DNA from: Vitellaria paradoxa
Lineage: Eukaryota > Streptophyta > Magnoliopsida > Ericales > Sapotaceae
Assembly (NCBI GenBank): GCA_019916065.1
Contig: CM034240.1
Coordinates: forward strand, 37,127,389-37,191,388
Length of the DNA stretch: 64,000 nucleotides
Direction of reading: 5' to 3'
Under the pieces are notes generated by a model. That model was not told the DNA's origin. It searched no databases and saw only the letters and a list, made by a program, of their open reading frames with translations. Below are positions 23,521 through 36,400 of the stretch, piece by piece; within the stretch, counting starts at the first letter, position 1; every line of letters starts with the position of its first letter. A program made the position numbers and the translations under genes.

Positions 23521-24130
23521 GAGTTGAAAATGCCTAAATATTAATTAAGATAGAGGTTAATTCTTTTTTAAATTCAATTTTAAAGTTAAATTAGTCATGT
23601 TGGATATCGATTGAAAACCTAATTAATAATAGAGTATTTGGCTTATTTTTAATTAATTTTAATAAATTTAATCAATTAACAACTACAAATATTAACTAAC
23701 AATTATTATTACTAAAAGTGATTAAAAATTTTTTAATCATAAAAATAAAAACAAAAAATAAAAAATTAAACACAAAAACTGAATTAAACATAAAAGTTGA
23801 ACATTATTTTGTTTGTTATATTTAATCTTTCTCGCTTCAAAATTATATAGGAATTTTTTATAAATAAATTTATTTTAATAAATTCATTTATTGGATTGGT
23901 CCATTGAAAAGAGGAAAAGTTGATATTGCGTAGGTTCCGTTAGGTTTGTAATTAAATTTCAAAAAATTTTATAAATCTCTGTTAATTTTATATTACATCA
24001 ATTTTTTTCTTTCACTACACGTATTACAAACTCTCAATTTATCTCACTCCAAACATATTAATGGCATGACATTAAACTCGTGAATTGTTGTACTAAAATT
24101 TAGCGTTTAATTTTTTTTATATTTTAAAAA

Positions 24131-24140
24131 TATATAAATA
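24131..24140 (+). promoter_or_regulatory. Candidate TATA box of the mannosidase gene
   Basis: TATATAAATA lies 266 bp upstream of the chosen start codon, which would give a 5' UTR of roughly 240 nt. No transcript data are available, and AT-rich DNA throws up such strings by chance. Confidence 0.35.
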
Positions 24141-24256
24141 TATTCAGACTGCTGAATGGCTGGGTTAGAATCTTTTTGACTCTGCATCCTTGATTCTATT
24201 GTCGGTGAACGGTAAGAAAAAAATTCTTTCGTATCTATAGAAATAGGAACATTATT

Positions 24257-24269
24257 CACGTGGACGTGG
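24257..24269 (+). promoter_or_regulatory. Paired ACGT-core (bZIP-type) elements
   Basis: CACGTGGACGTGG contains a palindromic G-box core (CACGTG) overlapping a GACGTGG/CCACGTC core. CCACGTC-type cores are part of plant unfolded-protein-response elements bound by bZIP factors. The gene downstream is an ER-quality-control mannosidase, so the position is suggestive. If the upstream TATA is used, the motif would lie in the 5' UTR. The function is an inference. Confidence 0.35.
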
Positions 24270-24405
24270 TCTTTCTGTAAGACGGGCCCTGAAAATCTCT
24301 TTGATCCTATCTCCTAATACTTGTCTTCTTCGCAGAATCGCACTCCCCTGGTGTAGATCTGCACTACCCTGGTCTAAATTCAATACTACCAATCTTGTCC
24401 CAGTT

Positions 24406-27400
24406 ATGTTTTCTCGCAAATTGGGGACCTGGGTTTTGATTTTTCTCCTAATCTCTCCCTCCATCTTCTACAAATCTACGTCAGAGCTCGATCCTCTTTG
24501 GGCAGCGAAAAAGAGACGCATGAGCGACAAAGTCCGCCAGATGTGAGTGAATCCCCGTGCCGCAAACTTGATGATACAGATGATACTAGACTTTGCAATT
24601 TTTTCTTTAAGCTATATACGATGTTTGTAGTATGTTTTGTGATTGATTCCTTTCAAATTGTAGAAGAATTATAAACACCCATTTGGTTATTTCAGCGGAA
24701 TTCATGTGAATTCTTGTTTTTTTCTTGCTTAGATTATATCTTGTTTTTTGGGTCCCTTCTAAATATGAGTCAGCTACAATCGTAGAATTTTCAGGATGAA
24801 TTTCAAAACGTGTTTGGCCTTTCATTAAGTCTCTCCGTGTTCCATAAGTTGTTATGAGCTTCTGAAAACTATGAGTGAATCATGATGGTCCATTTATTCC
24901 ATTTTTCTTTTTAATTTTTTGGCTATGCGAAGTGATGGATTTCGGAAAGGTTTGAATTTTCATATACAACATAATCTTTTTTGTGTTGGCATTTCTACCT
25001 TATTAACTGGGTATCTTTGGTTTGAATTGGTTTTCTGAATTCTCGCTACCAATTTAATTTTTGGGTTGAATTATTCAAAATTAGCATAAATTACTATTTT
25101 TTTTTTATGCAACCACAAGGTTTTGAGGATTTCTGTTATTTTTAAAGGTGAATTTTTTTGAACTATCAGATACAAAGCTTCAGACTTGCTTTTCCTCCTC
25201 CAGAGGAGCAATTTACTTTTCAGTTTTTAGTGTGCTTAGCAATTTGTTACTTATTCATTTATCTATTTTTTTACCAAAAACTATTTGTAGAAATTCTTGG
25301 CTTTAGTTGAATGGGTTGATGCACCCCATATGATTGTCTTGTATTATTTATAATAATGGGAGATGTGTACATTATAGTAAGGAAAATAATATATGATCCT
25401 ATTGAAACTAGAAAAAGAATAATATCCCTATATAAAAAATACCACCATATCTATCATATATTTCTAACACTATTCAACCAAGTCTTTCACTACAGTAGGT
25501 TCAGACTAGTTGAGGTTCTTGTTTCCTGAGGAACCAACCTCAGAATATGTAAGATTATTTCCCTTTCTTTGTTCGGTTAATAACTAAAGTTTATATGTGG
25601 CTATTGTCAATATACGCTGTTGTGATTTGCCCATGCAGCTGAGGAAAGGGCCAAAAAAAATGGAGAATTAAATAGAGGCTTTTGCATCTGAATCTGGCAT
25701 GCCTTTCTTAACTCATTAATGTGGGGAACATTCTTTAACAGCTTAGTTTTTTCCTTCCTTCTCAGGTTTTACCATGCTTATGACAACTATATGACTTATG
25801 CTTTTCCGGTTAGTTCTAGTTCCCACTAAATATTCCAGAGAGATGTTATTATTTCTGTCTGATGATTAATGAAATTTAATCCCTCTGTTTTTGTAGCACG
25901 ATGAGCTAAAGCCTCTCACCAAAACTTACACTAACTCACTTGTTGAGCTTGGGAATTTGAAGGTATTTATATATTTATTACTTGAGATTTTTTGCAGTAA
26001 TCAGCTTTCAATGGATAATCTAATTGTCTACTATCTCAAATTTTAGCTTGAACATTTACCACTAGTGTATAATGGATCTGCCCTTACGCTTATAGAATCA
26101 TTGTCCAGGTATGATTTACTCTTCCTTAGATATAATGAATTCATGGATACAAGGACTTATTTGTATTTTTTCTAGGTCTTTATGCTCCCAACAAGTCTAT
26201 TTTATTTTATTTTGCTATATCCATGTTGTTTAGGCCATTGAAGTATTATAGCAGATTATTATTCTTATACTTCCTTTGCTTCTTTTTCTTTCTCTCAGCC
26301 TTGTTATCATGGGGAACAACACAGAATTTGAAAGGGCGATCCTTTGGCTTTCTGAAAATTTAACATTTGATATTGACGCAAGAATAAATCTTTTTGAGGT
26401 ATAAACTTTAAAATTTTGATGTAAAATCTAGGATTTAATGAACTGTTCTGACTCGATGCTTCACCTAATGTGGCTTCAATGTGCTACTGAAATAAATCTT
26501 GACTACTGTCACCAGTTATTTTCTTGTTTCATTTTATTCTCTGGCAAGCAGTGTTGCTTATGGTGAATCACGTTGAACTGAAGAACTTGTACTGTGTTTA
26601 ATGGTGTTTTTGGCTATTGTGTAGTGCAACATAAGAGTTCTTGGAGGACTTGTTTCTGCTCATATTCTTGCAACTGACTCTACAAACAGGTTGCTCCAAG
26701 GAAACTACAAGAATCAACTTCTTCTTATGGCTGAAGATTTGGGGCAGCGCTTTCTACCTGCTTTTGATACCCCAACAGGATTGCCATATGCGTGGATTAA
26801 CTTGAAGGTACTTCTTGCATAATGCTTAAGTTAAAAGAACGCATTGCAATTCCAAATTAGTCTACAAATTGTGAAGTATTCAAGATCGTTTCATTTGTCC
26901 TTGTGAAGTAGCTTTGAATTGCTTGTTGCCTTTCAGAAAAAGAGGGCTTTTACCTCTATCCGTCTCTGATAAAAGGGTAAATCTGAAAATTATTATCTTT
27001 CTGATAAGGTAAATCTGAGAATTAATGATAAAGGGCGTAGAAATGTATGGAGGAGCTCCATTTGTGGCCTTTAATGTAGAAACACCATACAACAGGTCTT
27101 TGGTAAAATCTCTTAACACATGTGGTCGTTTTTCATCTCTTCAAGAGATGATGCAATGAGTGGTTTAATTTTAATCAATTGAAATAACAATTTCACCCGC
27201 AAAAGTTGTAAAAGTAAAATTTTAGATAGGTCTTTGAAAGTGCAAACATCATTTTGCCAAAAAAACAAATGTGTCCAAATAATAAATAAAATAATCCACA
27301 ACTACACTAAGCCAAACTACTAATAACCAATCCATAACGATAACAGTTAGGTCACTTCAAGGATAGATATACAGACGAAGTTCAATAGAAGAGAAATTGG

Positions 27401-30400
27401 GGCATGAAATATGGAGAACTTAGGATCTTGATGCGGGCCCCTCTTCTTGCTTGTTCTCCTTCAACAAATGATTTTGATCTCCTCTTTTATAACTTCGAGA
27501 CATATAGCCTAGACTGAGAGAATGAGATTAGATGGTAAACACTCCTTCGATAGGAAACTAAGATGATCTTTTCATATGGAAGAAGTTACGATTGATGTAG
27601 AAGACGATATTAAAGGAAATGGAGGAATAAGGCTGATTGAAAGAGGAAGGGGTTACGTTAAGGTTTTAGTACTTTATGAAGAAGAGCTTTAATGGCTGCA
27701 AAAGATGTGTTGGAAAGATAGAAGGACGTCTGGTTGTTTCCAGCAATTGGGATGCCTTCGGGGTGGTCTCGAAACTTTGATTTGTTCTAGAATCAAGATC
27801 GTTGCTATTAGAAAGATGGAACTTCGTCTGTTTGCTACATATGGTAGAAGACAGATGTGCATTCCTGAGATTGCTGATGGGCAATGATGGTTTTTCTTCG
27901 TAGACTTACTGTCCAATTTTGTTCTGAGGGAGAAAGCAGGTCAGTCCATAATGCATCCTACATATAAGCAGAATTCCTCTCTGAGGATGGAGGAAGATTA
28001 TCCACAGAGAGATTGGAGTAGGAGGAAAACAGCAACTGTACAACTACAAAAAAACATATCTGCAAGCAGCAAGCCTTCCAAAATGGAATTTTTCTGATTT
28101 AAGAAGTTCATACAATGATGGCAAGGAGAAATATGTATTAGTTAATTTTTGAGGATGTTGTGGAGAGAAGTTTCCAAATGTCCAGATGTTTAGTTGACAG
28201 CATAGGTGGTTCAAAGCAAGGAAATGAAGATCTTGCAACAGTTAAAAGATGGGTTGACAGACGTTGGAAAATCCCTGGAGGGGTAGAAATTAAAGAAATC
28301 GATCTAGATACATTCCTGTTTATCTTTCCATCCAGAGAATTAGTTGAGGAGAAGATCGGTAAATATTTATTAAATGGAAAGCCATTATTTTTGGATAGAT
28401 GGCATAGTAGGAGCTGCTGCAACAGAAGAGGTTGGAGTCAAAAATCCACTTGGATCCGAGTGATAGGCTTGCCTGTGTTCCTATGGGATAAAGGAATTTT
28501 TGAAAGTATAGGAGACTAGTGTGTAGGTTACTTGGAGACTGTTGAAGAAACTATTATGCAATCCCATCTGAAGTGGGTGAAATTGAGGATTAAGGGGCAT
28601 GGAAGGAATGTTCCAGCTTTGGTTATGATTAAAGTTGGAAGCTCTTTGTATGGTTGTCCTATTTAGGTCGATCGCAGTCCATGGCTAAACTGGATTTCTA
28701 ATCATGGGACATTTGTTTGGTGGTCGCCGGTCATCAGAGATGAGAAAGGGGGTGGCGCGTGAAACTACCAGATCTTCAGTGAATGTTCCTGCATTTGGAA
28801 ACCAAAGAGTCAGAAAATTTAATAGGTATGAGAATTAGAAGAGAAGCAGTAATTACAATAACCGGAAAAATGGGAAGGTTCGATGGATTAAGGTGGGTGA
28901 TAAAAATGCAGCTCATATGAAAGGTCACAATTCAAATTCTATTAATGAGGGTTAGCCTTCATTTAATAGATTTGAAACACTTAATTCTTTGAATGGTTCA
29001 TCGGATGTGGAGATTAAGAAGGATCAGGTTATTAATGTTTCAGTTGACAAAGATACAACAAATTTAACGCTAGACAAGGATGAGGAAATTAGGGATTTTT
29101 CTGCTTCCAGAGGGGGAGAAATTAATCCGAGATATTTAGTCAATTTCTCTGGCAACCTTTCAGCTACTGATATTTCCTTTAGGGAAGGTCAGATATTAGG
29201 AGATTTCATGAGTGGAGATAAGAAGAATTATGAGTCTGACGATGGATTTGGCTTTGACTCTCAATCTGAATGTAGTCTTGGTACTGAAACAAATTCTGTG
29301 TTTGAGAATTTCCCTGCTCTCATGGATGTTCATGACAGTGAGACAAATGAAGTCATTGATTGTTTACCCCTAGCCTCTTATGGACCTAACGACTGGAATT
29401 TGACTAGTGAAACAATGTTGCTTGGTGACTGTGGATCTGATCAGAAAAAATTTCTAAGTGGTAATTAATCATATGAAATCTCTTAAGAAGATTTTGGGGA
29501 TTTCAAGTGAAGGGTTTGAAGATAAGATTTTGGATCTTCTTAAGTCCATGAAAGGGAAGAGAGGCATTCATTTGAGTAAGAAAGGAACGAAACTAGCAGG
29601 GTTTTCTAGAAGAGGTTCAAGGGAGCTAAAGAACGTACAGTGTACAATTTCATATGATAAAAAAGGGCAGAATCAGATTTATGGAGGTAGAAAATCTGGA
29701 GAATCATTATCAATTTGTTTTAAATGAAGCCTAAAATTTTGAATTGGAATGTTAAAGGTTGCTGTGGTCTGCCGAAAAGAATGTTAATCGTGAATTCCCT
29801 CAGAAAATGGAACCCAGATATTGTCTGTTGCAGGAAACCAAACTTGGGGAGATTGATGAGAATGTTATTAGATCATTATGGGGAGGAGTTTGGTATAAAT
29901 GGAAAGCTCTAGATGCTATAGGGGCTTCCGGTGGAATTTTGTTGATGTGGGATAGCAGGGAACTAAATATGGTAGAGTTCGAAGTTGGGATTTTCTCAGT
30001 ATCCTATCTGTTTAATCATGCTGAAGAGGATATCACTTGGTCCTTCACTGGTGTCTATGGTCCAGTGGATAGTACTCTGAAGACTAATTTTCTGGAGGAA
30101 ATTGGAGCTGCAGTCTTTCGTTGGTAGTCTCCGTGGTGTGTGTGGTGATTTTAACATGGTTAAGTGCATTGAAGATAAATGGAACTACAATAGAAAATCT
30201 AAACAGATGCAAATCTTCTCAGATTTCATAAATGAATTAGAATGCATTGACCTGCCCTTGAATGGATACAAATACACTTGGAGTAATAGCATAAGTAAGT
30301 CTAGAATTGATAGATTTTTAGTGTCTAGTGATTGGGAGGACCTATTTCCTGAGGTATTTCAAAAATCTATACCTCGTTTGATATCCGATCACTTCCCACT

Positions 30401-33400
30401 GATGCTGGATGGGGGAGGTTTAAGAAGTGGGCTTAAACCTTTTAGATTTGAGAATATGTGGTTGCAAGTTGAAGGTTTCACAGATATGATTGCTAATTGG
30501 TGGCAGGGATACAACTTTAATGGAAGTGCCAGTTATGTATTGTCACAGAAACTCAAATGTCTTAAAAATAACTTGAAAAAGGTGGAACTTGGAGGTATTT
30601 GGGAGAATTGAGAATCAAAAGCTGCAGCTTGAAAAGGATATTCAGAATTTATCGATGATTATAGAAGACTCACAGATCAGGAGAAGATTTGCAGAGACGC
30701 TAAGATTAAAGAGTTGAACAAGCTGATTAAAATGTAAGAAACCAGTTGGAGGCAAAAATCAAGAATTAAATGATTGAAAGAGGGTGATAGAAATACAAAG
30801 TTTTCTCATAAAATGGCTTCAGCAAACAAGAGGAAAAATTGGATTGACAAACTAAGAGTTAATGGCTCAATCACAGACGACCAAGAGCTAATTAATCAAG
30901 GTATTCTGAATTTCTATAAGCAGCTGTTCCTGGAACAGGCAGAATGGAGACCCAAAGTAGATGGGTTGAACTTTTCTCAGATCAGTTTAAAGGAAGCTAA
31001 GGGTCTAGAACAACCTTTCTTTGAATCTGAGATTTTAAAGGCCCTTAAAGATCTTAATGGAGATAAAGCTCCTGGTCCAGATGGCTGGACCATAGCTTTC
31101 TTCCAAAAATGTTGGAGTGTCTTCAAGAAGGATCTAATACTAGTATTTGCAGAATTTCACCGCAGCTGTAGATTTGTTAGAAGCTTGAACTCCACTTTCA
31201 TAACTTTAATTCCAAAGAAGATTGGTGCAGTAGATGTTAAAGATTTCAGACCTATTAGCTTCGTTGGAGCTGTTTACAAGCTGACCGCTAAAGTTCTTGC
31301 TTCCAGGTTGAGGAAAGTTTAGGACCCTATTATCTCTATTTCTCAAAATGCTTTTGTGGGTGGTAGACAAATTTTGGATGTTATCCTGGTTGCCAATGAA
31401 GTTATTGACTCAAAGGTTAAAAGCAAGGAAGCTAGTATTCTTTGCAAATTAGATAGTGAGAAAGCTTTTGATCATGTAAATTGGAATTGCTTGATTTATT
31501 TGATGAGAAGAATGGGTTTTGGAAATAGGTGGTGTCAATGGATTCAATGGTGTATTTCTACTGTTCGATTTTCAGTTTTGATTAATGACACTCCTGAGGG
31601 CTTCTTTGCATCATCAAGAGGATTAAGGCAATGTGATCCTCTCTCCCCTTTTCTATTTATAATTATCATGGAAGTGCTTAGTAGAATGCTGCAGAAAGTG
31701 GAAGAGGTTGGACTGATTGAAGGCTTCTCGATTAGAAATAGAGTAAGAGACTCAATAAGCATTTCACACCTCCTCTTTGCTAATGATTTTATAGTATTTT
31801 GTAGAGCTGAAATGATGCAATTGGGACATCTGTGTTGAACTCTTTTGGGATTTGAGGCTGTCACAGGTTTGAAGATAAATTTGAGTAAGTCAGAGGTAAT
31901 ATCTGTTGGAGGTACTAATTCTCTAAGTGAATTGGCAGAAATCATGGGATGCAGAACAGGTACCTTTCCAACTACCTATTTAGGTTTGCCTTTGGGAGCT
32001 CAATTTAAATCCAAAAAGGTCTAAGAACTTGTCCTGGAAAGATGCAGAAATAGGCTAGCTGTATGGAAGATGAGATATCTCTCTACAGGAACTAGAGTTA
32101 CACTGATTAAAAGTGTGCTTTCCAGTCTTCCTACATATTTTCTCTCCCTATTTAACGCCCTTGTTTCAGTCATTAAAGAACTTGAGAAAATGCAAATGAA
32201 CTTTCTTTGGGACAAATGTGATGGGGCTTTCAAACATAGCTCGGTAAAATGGCTCTCCAATAGTTTCTGGTGGTCTTGGTATCAGGCAGTTGCAGCTCCA
32301 TAATGAAGCTATACTAGGTAAATGGTTTTGGAGATTTTCTCAGGACAATACCAGACTTTGGAAGAAAGTAATTGTGATTAAGTATGGGGAAGAATTGGGT
32401 GGTTGGTGTTTTGCCTATTGTTCTAATTCTTTTGGTGCAAGTTTATGGAGAGGAATAAGGAAAAATTGGATGAATTTTGCTCGCTGTATTTCTTAGAAAT
32501 TGGGCAGAGGTGATAGGATCTTATTTTGGAAACATGATTGGTTGAATATTAGCTGTTTATCTGTTCTCTTTCCTAAGATTTTTGCTCTTGCAGTTAATAA
32601 GGATGTTTTTGTCAAAAATTATTGCATTGTAATGAGTAGACATTGCACTTGGTCTATGTTGCTTCGTAGGAAAATGAATGACTGGGAATTGGATGATTAT
32701 TTGTCACTTATGGAGCTACTAAATAATGTTTATCTGTAAGATATTGAAGACTCCATGGTTTGGAATGTGTCAAAAGAAAAAACCTTCACTGTCAAGTCCT
32801 TTTATCTGTCCCTTCAAGGAGATGCAAAGGACATTTTTCCTTGGCCAAAACTTTGGAAAAATGCTGTTCCTACTAGATTACTTTTTTTCTCTTGATGCGC
32901 TGCTAGGGGGAAAATTCTAACTATGGATAATCTTAAGTTTAGAGGTTATTCCATAGTTAACCGTTGCACCTTATGTTTTAGCCAGAAGGAATCTATTGCT
33001 CATCTTTTCTTACATTGTTAGTGGGCAGCTGAGTTGTGGGGTTTGATTCTTTCATGTTTTGGAGTTCATTTGTGCTTTTTAAAAGATTTCTATGATTTTC
33101 TCTTGGCATGGTGAGGTCAGCCTTTTGGAAAGTATAAAAAGTCCATATGGAATTTGGTTCCATACTCTGTGTTTTGGCTGATATGGGAGGAGAGGAATCG
33201 AAGGATTTTTGAAGATGACAGTAGGCTTATCTTGAGAATTAAGAGTTATTTTCTTACTTGTCTTTATGGTTGGGCAAGGGATGGAAGGGAGATTAATTTA
33301 TCTTCTTTCTTGAACTTTCTTGATCAAATAAGTTGATCTCCATTTGTTTAGGTCTGATTGTATTTGTTTCTCCTCGATAGGTTGTTTTGTATTTGCATCT

Positions 33401-36400
33401 CATCGATTCTTAGTTAGATTTCTATTCTTTTTAATAAAATTTACTTATCTTTTTTTTAAAAAAAAGTGCAAACATCATTTTAGTTATTCCATATGAAATT
33501 TGTACAGCTCTATCTAGGGCAGGACCTTTCAAATTTCAGTACCATCTTAGGTTAGGGTTTGCTCTAAAATGTATTAGCAGTTAACAATTTATAGAAAATG
33601 CTTTTGAAAAAGAAAAAAGAAAAAATAAAAAGACCTGGGCGTTTGGAGAAGCTGTTTTAATAGCTTAACGTCTGCTCTTAAAGATAAAGCACCTGAGCAG
33701 TAGTTTTCTGATGCAATACAAAAAAGAAGAAATGGGAATATAATAAAAAGAAAGAAGATATAAGTAGAAAAAACAAGAAAGAGGATATACGTAGAACAGA
33801 GAAAGAATAGATAGAAGCAAGGCAATCACAACCTCTCAAAAAATCCACCACCAAGTTTTGACTTGGTGTTGGGTTGTATTTACCAAAAAAAGGAAAAAAA
33901 AAAGTTATTTTATTGAAAAAAGAATTCGAAAACTTTAAAAATTAGTTTGGAAATTATGATTTTTTTCTTGTTGAGAAAATATTCTGTTGAAGCTGACTTT
34001 GCTTCATTGTTATGTGGAACTCATGTCAGATTGACTATTTGCAATTTATTACTGTTATTTGTCTTTAGTGCTTAGTAATTGTAGGCCGGGCCTGACTGCA
34101 TAAAAAATAAACATCGCAGGTTAGCAAATGAATATGCTGATGCAGCATTCTTTGTTGCCACAAGACTGGGAGTATGAAAGTTTTGTTTATACATTTGATG
34201 CTATTTGGAACATGTAATCATGAATACCTATGGAGCTAAAATAAACTACTGAAACTTGCTGAGGATCCAAAATGTGTTCCATTTAAATTTTCATTTGATA
34301 GTTAGTTGTTGATTTTTTGAATCTGTATCATAGTCAAAGTATTCTTTGGAATTATTATTATTTTATCGGTAAAACTTAAAAGCAGTCTTTGGAATTATTA
34401 ATAATACAATGTTCTCTTTTGAAGACTTCTATTCATGTTAAAATCAGAAAGTATGAATATGGTTTGCTGGTTTTGTTTGTAAGAAGGATTTATGACACCG
34501 CATCAGTGTGGAATTCTGTGTTCAGTATGGAGTGGTGGAGAATGAGACAACTGAAACCAGCACGTCCGGGTGTGGTGAGGAGCACTTTTTTGTAGTTTGA
34601 CTGAAGCCCTTAAAGAATGTCCTGAAGTAGGCTAATTTTCTATTTCCGGGTTCAGGTTCATTGATTCTTGAAATGGGAGCATTGTCACGATTAACTGGTG
34701 ACCCAAGGTTTGAATCTGTAGCCTTGCGTGCTCTCCGTAAGTTATGGAGCATGCGGAGCTCTTTGAATCTTCTAGGAACTACTTTGGATGTAAAAACTGG
34801 AGAATGGTTAGAGTACTCATCTGGTATTGGAGCTGGTATGTTCTCTTAGCTTTTGATCCCTCCTTGTGATAGATTGTGCATGAGGCCTGTGAGTTGCTTG
34901 GATACTTCATCTTTCTTCAGTTGCATTAAGTAGTGTGGTGTTAAAGGCATAATTATGGATTGTTAAACATGAAATGGCTCGTTGTTATTATATTGACATT
35001 CCTTAGTTTGAATCAATTTCACTCTCCATCTCTAATTTAGGGACATTGCTGTTTCTGATGTGTTCCTTGTGGCTTCTTCAGGGGTTGATTCGTTTTATGA
35101 ATATCTATTAAAAGCCCACATTCTTTTTGGAAGGGATGAATTTTGGAGAATGTTTCAGTCTGCTTATATTGCTGCGCAGAAGTATTTTAGACATGGCTCA
35201 TGGTACGGTACCAGTATCCTTCCAGTTCAATTCGATATCATTTTCTCCCCCCCCCCCAATGCCCCCAGCAGCATATGGGGAGCCTTGTTTCATTTCTCAA
35301 AAAATAATAAAGAAGATGGCTGGTTGTTTATTGACAATTCAGAACTGGAAAGTACAATATCTTGGTTGTGAATTTTGTTCTTCTGAGACCTGCATCATCT
35401 CATCCAGAGAAAGGAGACATACCCACAATTTGGTGGTGCATTTGTCCTCTACTAAGCTTGTAGTTAACAGAGGCATAGGCACTTCTATTCTTTTTGGTTA
35501 ACACCTAAGTTTTGTAATTTTCATATAGTGCACAAATTTAGCTCAGATTTAAATGGAATTTCTAAAGTCTTTGTCCAATTTGTAGCGCATTGAAGTTGCA
35601 AAATTTGGTAATCATTTTATGTGCATGTTTTAAAAAATTGCCAACTTTAGCATTAGTTGAAATCTCAAATTTTCTTCAGTCTCAACAGTAGTGATTGTTT
35701 AGATCCAAATTCATTTGATGAGTTGTTTGATTTGTGTTAGCTTAGTAAAAATTAAAATAAAAGTCCTTGCCACCAGCTGGACTGTTTCGTAACTCTTAAG
35801 TCACCAATTATCCTAAAAATTTAAGCTGTAAGGAAATTAGCCTAACAATGTATATCAAGTTATTTCAATACTCTCCCTCACATGCGACTCTGACTTGCAC
35901 GTGGAGCAGAGACAAATAAACTAAACCAAACAAGGTGCACAACACAACTTGACTAGAGTCCACAAGAATAAACGAGGAATAAACGTTGATAATAAGACTT
36001 AAACTTAGGACCTCTTGGAATCAAAGTTTTGATATCATATTAAGTCAACTAATTGTTCTAAAAATTTAAACTATTAGGAAATGTGTCCAGTAATGTATAT
36101 CAAGCTATTTCAACATTGATATATCAATTATTTTTTTAGACTAGTGATAAGAATAAGGGGAGTGTTCTAGAGCCAAGACCTCTTCAAGGAAGAACTTTAC
36201 CTGATTTTCATTCAAAAGAACCCCCCCCCCCCCAAAAAAAAAAAAAAAAAAAAAAAAAAGAAAGAAAGAAAGAATGAATGAATGAAAAAAAAGTAAGAAA
36301 TTCCCTATCTATCAAGGTCAGGCTTTTGTGGTTTTGAAGTTAGATTTCTGCAACTATATCATATTCTTCTTTTCAATTCTTATATTTATTTTATGCGTAC

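Larger units (their letters stand above)
27256..33462 (+). mobile_element. L1-type LINE, copy 1, sense in intron 6 of the mannosidase gene
   Basis: Flanked by a perfect target duplication, aaagtgcaaacatcatttt, at 27237-27255 and 33463-33481, and ends in a short A-rich tail. It has an ORF1 with a DUF4283-type domain and an ORF2 with endonuclease, reverse transcriptase and a C-terminal zinc-binding reverse transcriptase domain. It is the same family as the inverted copy at 42888-48850. The two 5' untranslated regions (27256-27520 here) do not resemble each other. Both are broken by stops and frameshifts. Confidence 0.93.

Noticed and set aside
24301..24405. Upstream in-frame ATG as start of the mannosidase
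   Set aside because: It would place 35 extra residues without family character before a good signal peptide.
31544..31945. Minus-strand open frame of 133 codons, mirrored at 44374-44781
   Set aside because: Antisense shadow of the LINE reverse transcriptase; both copies have it because both have the RT.
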